A DNA stretch of 9,527 nt from Bacteroidales bacterium. Its GTDB lineage: Bacteria; Bacteroidota; Bacteroidia; Bacteroidales; UBA7960. Below, piece by piece: positions 1 through 6,775 of this stretch. The position numbers and the translations under genes are program-made. Numbering within the stretch: the first letter of the stretch is position 1; each line of letters begins with the position of its first letter. The stretch is taken from assembly GCA_007128045.1 (NCBI GenBank), contig SKYG01000272.1:1-9527 (forward strand), written 5' to 3'. Under the pieces are notes generated by a model. That model was given only the letters and a program-made list of their open reading frames with translations, was not told where the DNA came from and searched no databases.

Positions 1-827
1 ATGAAACCATGACAGATGTATTTGCTGAGAAGGCAGAAGCATTTATCAATAAGAATCTCGACCAGCCGTTTTTCCTGTTCCTGTCGATGCATCAGAACCA
101 TGTACCAAGAATACCCCATCCCAGATTTGTAGGGAAAAGTGGCGTCGGACTGCGTGGCGACCATGTGGTGGAGCTAGACTGGATCGTGGGCGAAATGGTG
201 CGGGTGTTAAAAGAAAGTGGCCAGTATGAGAACACCATCATTATTTTTTCGAGCGACAATGGGCCGGTGCTCTTCGATGGGTATGATGACGGTGCATTGG
301 AGCATCACAACAACCACGATCCCAGCGGCGGATTCCGGGGTGGCAAGTATGTTGCCTTTGAGGGTGCCACCAGGATGCCTACATTGTTACAATGGCCTGA
401 AAGGGTGAAGCCCGGAAAGGTGTCAGATGCTTTGATTAGCCAGGTGGACTTTCTGGCATCATTTGCATCTTTGGTTGGAGGCGAATTACCTGAAGGGATT
501 CAGCTCGACAGTCAAGACCATATGCCTGCCCTGTTAGGAGAATCTGATGAAGGAAACGAGTATATTGTGCAGCAGTCGAGCGATGGTCTGGGCCTTCGAA
601 TGGGCAAGTGGAAGTATATTGAAGCCCATGAACGTTCGGCCTGGGCATATGACCGACACAACCAGGGCGAACCCAACAAGATGCATATAGACATGCCCGC
701 TGCCACAGAGTATCTTTTTGACCTGGAAGCTGATCCTGGTGAAACCACAAACCTGGCCGACAGATACCCGGAGAAATTACAGGAATTGGCACGCCTGCTT
801 GAACGGGTTACTTTAACTTGTTTGTAA
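1..827 (+). CDS. Sulfatase (arylsulfatase A-like, S1 type), C-terminal part, cut by left edge
   Basis: This is the C-terminal half of a sulfate-ester hydrolase of the alkaline-phosphatase superfamily. The frame is open from the first bases (Glu-Thr precede the ATG at 9), so that ATG is internal and the true start lies outside. Numbering from the Met at 9, visible family landmarks are PFFLFLSMHQNHVPR (about 20-34), the RGD-x-VVELDW helix (50-58), the metal-binding SSDNGP with Asp83/Asn84, and GGKYVAFEGATRMP (111-124), whose Lys113 is expected to contact the sulfate. The tail has the usual LRMGKWKYIE strand and LFDLEADPGETTNLADRYPE motif before the stop. The N-terminal half, including the formylglycine Cys motif, is missing because of the window edge, so activity cannot be judged. 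It is clearly a different subfamily from the sulfatase at 5256. Only 10 bases separate its stop from the next start, which suggests cotranscription. The substrate is inferred to be a sulfated algal glycan from the neighbours. Confidence 0.93.
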   Translation, partial: ETMTDVFAEKAEAFINKNLDQPFFLFLSMHQNHVPRIPHPRFVGKSGVGLRGDHVVELDWIVGEMVRVLKESGQYENTIIIFSSDNGPVLFDGYDDGALEHHNNHDPSGGFRGGKYVAFEGATRMPTLLQWPERVKPGKVSDALISQVDFLASFASLVGGELPEGIQLDSQDHMPALLGESDEGNEYIVQQSSDGLGLRMGKWKYIEAHERSAWAYDRHNQGEPNKMHIDMPAATEYLFDLEADPGETTNLADRYPEKLQELARLLERVTLTCL

Positions 828-837
828 TAATGGGTTG

Positions 838-3800
838 ATGAGACTTGCAATTATTCTTCCCGTCTTATTGCTGTTTTCCTGTTTTTATTGCGGTTCAGCG
901 CTTCTTGCACAACAAATCTCAATTAATGAGGTCATGGCATCCAATTCAACAACAAAAGATGATGAGGATGGTGATTATGAGGATTGGATCGAGTTATACA
1001 ATTTTGGCAATGTAGCTGTTAACCTTGAAGGCTTTTGGCTGACAGATAATTATAATGATCTGTTTCAATGGATGTTTCCTCCGGTAATTATTGAGCCTGG
1101 TCATTTTCTATTGATATGGGCATCAGGTAAAGACAGAAGACCTGACTATGGGCTGGTGAATGGGGTGAAGAGAGAGCTGCACACCAATTTCAGTATAAGT
1201 TTTGAAGGGGAAGAGATTCTTTTGGTAGGTGCGGACAGCATAATAATAGATGAGCTTCCCCCAACCAGAATACCAACTGACATTTCCACAGGCAGGAAGC
1301 CTGATGGTACCGGTGAATGGATGTATTTCACTGATCCTACTCCCGGTCTTGGTAATACCACTGAAGCATTTTTAGGGATTCTGGACGCTCCGTCTTTTTC
1401 ATCGCCGGGAGGTTATTACCCCGGTACTTTTGAACTTACATTATTTCACACTAAAGATGATGTACGTATCATCTATACCACTGATGGCTCGGAGCCAGCT
1501 AAAGGAAACCTGATTGGCAGTACTTTTTTGTACAGGAGGGCATACCGTAGGAATCTGAATCAACCAATAGCAGGTCCGCTAATCAGCAGGACATACAGGT
1601 CATATGAACATACTGGCGTTATTCCCATCCAGGACAAAACAGGAAGGGAGGAAACACAAACAGTCATTAATACACGATGGGAACCAACACCCATTGTACC
1701 ACGTGAGGCCCCGTTTACCGGAACAGTGGTCAGTGCCAGAGCGTATAAAGAAGGATATATCCCAAGTGAAATCAGATCGCATACATACATTATCAGAGAG
1801 AAACCTTATCCTGTCCCGGTCATGTCGCTGATACTGCCTGAGGCATCATTTTTTGATTACTATAATGGGATTTATGTACCAGGTTACACGTTCGACAACT
1901 GGCGGATGTCTAATTGGAATGCGGATGTCAGGGGTAATTCTCCAGCCAATTTCAATAACAGGGGCGATGCCTGGGAACGGGAGACCAATATCGAATATTT
2001 TGACGAACAAGGAAATCTGAATTTTAACCACAGGGCGGGCGTCAGGCTGCACGGGGGCTTTAGCAGGAGCTTTCCCCAGAAAACCTTGAGGTTATATGCA
2101 CGCAGTGAGTACGGCACAAATGAGTTTATCCATCAACTATTCCCTACCAAAGATACTGACAGGTTTAAACGGTTTATAATGAGAGCTTCCGGAAATGATA
2201 GCTGGTCCACCTTCTTCCGTGATGCGATGATCCAGCAACTGGTCATGAACCGTCCGATAGATACCCAGCATTGGCAGCCTGTGGTTACGTTTCTTAATGG
2301 AGAATATTGGGGTATCCTCAATATGAGAGACCGATACGATCAGTATTATTTATCCTATAAGTATGGTGTGGAACCTGACAAGGTAGATCTGTTGCAGCGA
2401 AATGCCGTTCCAAAAACTGGTGGGAACTCACATTATTTACAGATGATGGACTATGTAAGGAATAACAACCTGGCTTTTCAGTCGCATATTGACCATGTGA
2501 ACACCATGATGGATATTGATAATTTCATTGAGTATTATGCCATTCAGATGTATATCAACAATCAGGACTGGCCACAAAACAATATTGACTTCTGGAGGCA
2601 TCAGACTGATTCGTACAACCCCGACGCTTTTTATGGGCATGATGGCAGGTGGCGCTGGATGCTCTTTGATACAGATTTTGGTTTTTGGCTGGGCAACAGG
2701 GCGCCTTCACAAAATACCCTGGCACATGCTACCCTCGCAACTGGTGCCCGGGCCTGGTCAACCGAATTGTTCCGGAACCTGCTCGACAACCAGAACTTCA
2801 GGGATGATATGGTAAACAGACTTGCCGATCTGATGAACACTGTTTTTTATCCTGATACGGTGTTGGATAAGATTCATAAGATGCAGACACTCTACGAAGA
2901 GATTATTGACGAGCATATTGCCAGATGGACTCACATTTCATCCAAATCTTCATGGTACAATGAGATCGGTAAGATGAGGTCTTTTGCCACACAAAGACCT
3001 GCGTTTATCAGGCAGCATGTGCAGCAGTACTTCAACCTGACGGGTCATTACAATTTTACAGTGCATGTTGCCAGTGGTGCAGGCGCCATCAGAATTAATT
3101 CTATCGAGATCGACAATCCTTCCAACTGGACAGGTGTATATTTCAACGGTGTTCCTGTTCAGGTTGAGGCAATTCCTGCCAAAGGATACCGGTTCAGCAG
3201 ATGGGCAGGGACATCCAACTCGTCGTCCAAGAGCGTAACATTAAGCAGGTCGGAGGCTGCATTTCTTGAGGCACATTTTGAAAAAGATGACGAGCCTGAG
3301 TTAATCTATTTTTGGGCGTTTGATGGCTCCCTGGTCAATAATACCCCGCTGGAGTTCATAGATGCCAGGTATCATGCAATCAATGAGGCTACCCTTACGT
3401 TTCATTCCTCTCTGGAAGGATATCCCTACACCGCTGACCATCCCGACTGGAGAAGAGCCTCCATGGAACGACGCAATATGCCTACTGATATCAACTACCG
3501 CGTGGAAGGCAACTTTGGGGTTGACTATGATCAGGCCAACTTGCGAGGTATACAGGTAAAACAACCATTTATGAGTGAATATGGTGAGAATATGATGGTG
3601 TTTCATATGCCCGGTAACAATTATAAGGATATGGTATTCAGATTTGCTGCGAAAGATGAAGGTGCTGCCGAATACCTGCTGATAGATTACTCAGCAGATG
3701 AGGAAATAAGCTGGATCACTGCTGGTCTGGAGTCGGATACTTTTACTCTCTCAGACGATTATCAGCTTTATACGGTCGATTTTACAGGGGTATCTGTTGT

Positions 3801-5094
3801 AGATGATAATCCGAACTTCAAGATTCGCATTCGTTTTGAAGGAGATAGCCTGGATGTCGATCATGGAAACAGGGTGAGTTTTAACAATTTCAGCCTGGAT
3901 GGAATGTTATTGGATGTAATTAATAAGCCTCCTGAGGTGGTTGCTCCGGTTCACCTGCAAAAAGTAATCGAAGATGGGGAACCCTTATTGCTGAACCTGA
4001 ATGACAAATTTAATGATCCGGATAATGATCCGTTGACGTTTACTGCCAGTAGTACCTACCCGGATTTTGTCAGGGTGCAATTAAATGATCATTTACTAGA
4101 GGTTATACCACTGAGACGAGGTGATTCCGAAATTATCATCACGGCAGATGATGGTAATAATCCCATTATCAGCCACAGCTTCCGTATACTTATTTATCCC
4201 AAAGCACATGTGATCAGTGAAGGTGGATTCGCATTCAATGAGTGGGATGAGAACCATCCTGACAGGATCTATCCTGCACATATGATATTTCTTCAGACTG
4301 ACACGGATGATCCCGGTTTGAGTTACCCCTTGTTATATCCTTATCATATCGAAACGGATGATTACCACGCAGATGATCTGGGTACCACCGGTTTTCCATA
4401 CAACAACACGGGGCGTACGCGCATCAACGGACTGGGTGGCGATGGTCTTTCATTCATTAATACCGGCAGGGGCAGAGACCTGGGTGGTGCTTTGGTTGCT
4501 ATCAATACCAAAGGAGAGAATGAAGTGTTTGTCAATTGGCTGGGAGGTACAATCCAGCAAAACCAAAGGATTTATGCCTTCAGGATGCAATATCGTGTTG
4601 GAACGGATGGCCCTTTTAAGGATGTTATTGACAATGGCAGGATCCCTCAGTATATCGCCAATGCCGACGGTCATGCCAGGTATTTTGGAGGCATAAAACT
4701 TCCTGCAGAGGCCATGGATAAGGAATATGTGCAAATACTATGGCGTTATTACCATATTGCCGGTGATAGTGGTACGAGATCCCAACTGTGGCTTGATGAG
4801 ATTGAAATGGCGAATTTTACAACAGGCATTTCAGAACCTGAGAACCTGCCTGTTCAAATAAATGACATTCATGTATTTCCGAACCCTGCCAGTAACTATG
4901 TTCATGTAGTTAGTGAAAGTCCGATCACCTTTACCGATATTGTCAATATTTCCGGAACGGTTGTATCACGTCATATGGAAAATGGAGGAGAAATCAGAAT
5001 CCCCCTGGATCAGTTACGTACAGGAATGTATTTTATTCGCGTGTACACCAGTGATGCTGTGCATGTTCATAAAGTTCAGGTGGTGAGGGAGTAA
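838..5094 (+). CDS. Giant secreted multidomain CotH-kinase-like protein with lamin-tail domain and T9SS sorting signal
   Basis: A 1418-residue modular exported protein. I chose the ATG at 838 over the in-frame TTG at 835. Residues 1-25 form a signal peptide with probable cleavage after ALLA. Domains in order: lamin-tail domain (about 26-180, starting ISINEVMASN); chitobiase-C/FN3-like domain (about 183-318, IIYTTDGSEP then VVSARAYKEGY); CotH-type kinase domain (about 325-735) with RLHGGFSRSFPQK (Lys415), GEYWGILNMRDRYD, NNIDFWR (Asp584) and MLFDTDF (Asp611, Asp613, probable metal ligands); InlB-like repeat (about 738-816); beta-sandwich (about 820-1025); cadherin/Ig-like domain with NDPDNDP (about 1031-1121); second beta-sandwich (about 1128-1328); T9SS type A tail (about 1340-1418, VFPNPAS, GMYFIRV, Lys near the end). 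CotH proteins are atypical protein kinases known from spore coats; the role of secreted Bacteroidota versions is not established. Adhesion or glycan binding by the accessory domains is inference. It sits 10 bases after a sulfatase. Confidence 0.93.
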   Translation: MRLAIILPVLLLFSCFYCGSALLAQQISINEVMASNSTTKDDEDGDYEDWIELYNFGNVAVNLEGFWLTDNYNDLFQWMFPPVIIEPGHFLLIWASGKDRRPDYGLVNGVKRELHTNFSISFEGEEILLVGADSIIIDELPPTRIPTDISTGRKPDGTGEWMYFTDPTPGLGNTTEAFLGILDAPSFSSPGGYYPGTFELTLFHTKDDVRIIYTTDGSEPAKGNLIGSTFLYRRAYRRNLNQPIAGPLISRTYRSYEHTGVIPIQDKTGREETQTVINTRWEPTPIVPREAPFTGTVVSARAYKEGYIPSEIRSHTYIIREKPYPVPVMSLILPEASFFDYYNGIYVPGYTFDNWRMSNWNADVRGNSPANFNNRGDAWERETNIEYFDEQGNLNFNHRAGVRLHGGFSRSFPQKTLRLYARSEYGTNEFIHQLFPTKDTDRFKRFIMRASGNDSWSTFFRDAMIQQLVMNRPIDTQHWQPVVTFLNGEYWGILNMRDRYDQYYLSYKYGVEPDKVDLLQRNAVPKTGGNSHYLQMMDYVRNNNLAFQSHIDHVNTMMDIDNFIEYYAIQMYINNQDWPQNNIDFWRHQTDSYNPDAFYGHDGRWRWMLFDTDFGFWLGNRAPSQNTLAHATLATGARAWSTELFRNLLDNQNFRDDMVNRLADLMNTVFYPDTVLDKIHKMQTLYEEIIDEHIARWTHISSKSSWYNEIGKMRSFATQRPAFIRQHVQQYFNLTGHYNFTVHVASGAGAIRINSIEIDNPSNWTGVYFNGVPVQVEAIPAKGYRFSRWAGTSNSSSKSVTLSRSEAAFLEAHFEKDDEPELIYFWAFDGSLVNNTPLEFIDARYHAINEATLTFHSSLEGYPYTADHPDWRRASMERRNMPTDINYRVEGNFGVDYDQANLRGIQVKQPFMSEYGENMMVFHMPGNNYKDMVFRFAAKDEGAAEYLLIDYSADEEISWITAGLESDTFTLSDDYQLYTVDFTGVSVVDDNPNFKIRIRFEGDSLDVDHGNRVSFNNFSLDGMLLDVINKPPEVVAPVHLQKVIEDGEPLLLNLNDKFNDPDNDPLTFTASSTYPDFVRVQLNDHLLEVIPLRRGDSEIIITADDGNNPIISHSFRILIYPKAHVISEGGFAFNEWDENHPDRIYPAHMIFLQTDTDDPGLSYPLLYPYHIETDDYHADDLGTTGFPYNNTGRTRINGLGGDGLSFINTGRGRDLGGALVAINTKGENEVFVNWLGGTIQQNQRIYAFRMQYRVGTDGPFKDVIDNGRIPQYIANADGHARYFGGIKLPAEAMDKEYVQILWRYYHIAGDSGTRSQLWLDEIEMANFTTGISEPENLPVQINDIHVFPNPASNYVHVVSESPITFTDIVNISGTVVSRHMENGGEIRIPLDQLRTGMYFIRVYTSDAVHVHKVQVVRE

Positions 5095-5192
5095 TTACGT
5101 TAATGAGTTAATATCTGGATAAGAAAGGTTTTTGGTGAAAATAATACCTTATTCTGACAGAAATTTACGAATTTATGACATATTCGTTATAG

Positions 5193-5228
5193 CCAATGAG
5201 CAGGATTATCATTTTATTTGCTCATTGG
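5193..5228 (+). terminator. Perfect 10-bp inverted repeat, terminator or leader hairpin
   Basis: CCAATGAGCA (5193-5202) and TGCTCATTGG (5219-5228) are exact reverse complements around a 16-base AT-rich loop. The right arm is followed directly by ATTTTTATTT. It lies 98 bases after the stop of the CotH-like gene and 27 bases before the preferred sulfatase start at 5256, so it could end the upstream transcript or fold in the leader of the sulfatase mRNA. The long loop and half-GC stem make intrinsic termination only moderately likely. An in-frame ATG at 5196 falls inside the left arm, which argues against that codon being the start. I see no convincing Bacteroidota promoter (TTG / TAnnTTTG) in 5095-5255. 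Confidence 0.5.
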
Positions 5229-5255
5229 ATTTTTATTTACATAAATATTAGAGTT

Positions 5256-6710
5256 ATGCAGGCTAATCAATTTTTTAAAACACACAAAGGCTTCATCAAG
5301 GTTGTTACAAGTATCTCCCTATTAGGATTTACCGGAATTCCATCATTGACAGGTGCTGAGAGTACAACATCAGACATTGATGATATCAGAGGCAGTAAAC
5401 CCAATATTATTTTTATTCTGGCCGACGATATGGGGTATAATGACCTGAGCATTAATGGTCAATCCAATTTCAGAACCCCCGCGCTTGATCGGATGGTGAC
5501 AGAAGGGATATTTCTGGCCGACCATTATGCAGGTAGCACTGTTTGTGCTCCTTCACGCGCTGCCTTACTCACGGGTCAGCACACCGGACACGTATATCAG
5601 CGAGGCAATGGAATGATAGAATTTCGTCCGGACCCATTTGACATTACCATTGCTACCAGGCTGCAGAATGCTGGCTATCATACTGCCATGATCGGGAAGT
5701 CGGGTGTTGGGTGCAACTCTGACAATGCCACCCTGCCCAATGACAAGGGATTTGATCATTTTTTCGGTTTTCTGGCACATGCGGCTGCACATAGGTTTTA
5801 TCCGAAACAATTAACCAGAAATGGGGAAACGATCAGCTATCCAATCAATGACGGCCATACCGGTGAACTTTACAGCGGCGATCTGTTTCTGGATGATGCA
5901 CTAAGATACCTTGATCAGCAGGGAACCACAGATAAACCATTCTTTTTGCATCTGGCGATCCAGCAACCCCATGCGGATATGTCGGCCCCCGCAGAGTTCA
6001 GACAGCCATTCATCGGGCAATTTGAAGAAAATCCCCGTCCTACAGGAGGCTATCGTCCTCAGGATCACCCCTCCGCGACTTATGCAGCCATGATCACATA
6101 TGTAGATCACACGATAAGAAGGATCCTTCAGAAGCTGCGTGAATTGGGAATTGAAGAAAACACCCTGGTAATCTTCAGCTCTGACAATGGTTCCTATTCT
6201 GAAGGGGGCTATCATTATAGCATGCATAACTCCAATGCGCCTTTCAGAGGCGGGAAGCGCGACTTGTACGATGGAGGCATCAGGGTGCCAACCATTGCCT
6301 GGTGGCCCGGAACGATTGAGCCCGGTCTACGATCCAACCATATATCGGCGTTTTGGGACTTTGCCCCTACAGCCCTGGAGCTTGCCGGCCTACCTGTCCC
6401 AGAAGAGATGGACGGTATCTCCTACCTGCCAACCCTATTGAATATACCAGAGGAGCAGCGGCAACATCAGTACCTGTACTGGGAATTCTATGAGCAAGGT
6501 GGCAAGCAGGGTATCAGATATGGAGAATGGAAAGGCATCAGGCTCAATGTTCGTCAGGATCGCAATGGACCGATCGAACTGTACAATATTGTTGAAGACC
6601 CGGGTGAGACCAACAACCTGGCTGAACGGCATCCCGACATCGTAGCCCGGATAGCGGCTTTCATGGAGGAAGCTCATGAACCTGCAGAGTTTGAGGGGTT
6701 CAGGTTTTAA
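5256..6710 (+). CDS. Secreted formylglycine-dependent sulfatase, S1_16-like
   Basis: A complete sulfatase of 484 residues from the ATG at 5256. A start at 5196 adds 20 residues ahead of the signal peptide and lies inside a hairpin; starting at 5256 gives a normal signal peptide (Lys-rich start, hydrophobic VVTSISLLGFTGIP, likely cleavage after LTGA). Numbered from 5256: metal ligands Asp57/Asp58 in ILADDMG; Cys97 in CAPSRAALLTG, the C-x-P-x-R motif where Cys is converted to formylglycine; Lys148; QQPH (His239); SSDNG (Asp310/Asn311); and RGGKRDLYDGGIRVP with Lys334. The GFDHFFGF...AHRFYP segment resembles the S1_16 group, some members of which desulfate galactose; this assignment is from memory of the family. 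Odd: the usual GKWGLG or GKWHLG motif reads GKSGVG. The ending LYNIVEDPGETNNLAERHPD is standard. It needs a formylglycine-generating enzyme (anSME or FGE) encoded elsewhere. A 65-base gap leads to the GH50 gene, likely cotranscribed. Periplasmic or exported location is inferred from the signal peptide. Confidence 0.95.
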   Translation: MQANQFFKTHKGFIKVVTSISLLGFTGIPSLTGAESTTSDIDDIRGSKPNIIFILADDMGYNDLSINGQSNFRTPALDRMVTEGIFLADHYAGSTVCAPSRAALLTGQHTGHVYQRGNGMIEFRPDPFDITIATRLQNAGYHTAMIGKSGVGCNSDNATLPNDKGFDHFFGFLAHAAAHRFYPKQLTRNGETISYPINDGHTGELYSGDLFLDDALRYLDQQGTTDKPFFLHLAIQQPHADMSAPAEFRQPFIGQFEENPRPTGGYRPQDHPSATYAAMITYVDHTIRRILQKLRELGIEENTLVIFSSDNGSYSEGGYHYSMHNSNAPFRGGKRDLYDGGIRVPTIAWWPGTIEPGLRSNHISAFWDFAPTALELAGLPVPEEMDGISYLPTLLNIPEEQRQHQYLYWEFYEQGGKQGIRYGEWKGIRLNVRQDRNGPIELYNIVEDPGETNNLAERHPDIVARIAAFMEEAHEPAEFEGFRF

Positions 6711-6722
6711 AGGGATATTTAC

Positions 6723-6745
6723 TTAGCCTGAATAATACAGGCCAA
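6723..6745 (+). other. Imperfect intergenic hairpin between sulfatase and agarase genes
   Basis: TTAGCCTG (6723-6730) and CAGGCCAA (6738-6745) can pair with one A:C mismatch around the loop AATAATA. It occupies the 65-base gap after the sulfatase stop. The downstream bases (GTCATTTATC) are not a good U-tract, so it is a weak terminator at best. It could instead protect or process a polycistronic mRNA and so tune the agarase relative to the sulfatase; that is a guess. Confidence 0.35.
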
Positions 6746-6775
6746 GTCATTTATCAACATTAAATCGCAGCATGT

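Noticed and set aside
120..150. GKSGVG in the first sulfatase, identical to the hexapeptide in the second, as a shared motif
   Set aside because: It sits at a different position in the fold (before RGDHVVELDW, where FxGKSxxGxRGD is usual), so the match is coincidental.
1604..1831. Short plus-strand and minus-strand open frames inside the CotH gene
   Set aside because: They lie wholly within a long frame with clear domain homology and show no family motifs, so they are shadow frames.
4012..4032. Direct DNA repeat AATGATCCGGATAATGATCC in the CotH gene
   Set aside because: It encodes NDPDNDP, the ordinary calcium-type motif of a cadherin/Ig-like domain, so it is protein-driven rather than a mobile or regulatory repeat.
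5196..5255. Upstream ATG for the second sulfatase, adding 20 residues
   Set aside because: It lies in the arm of a perfect inverted repeat and would give two hydrophobic segments at the N-terminus; the 5256 start gives a normal signal peptide.
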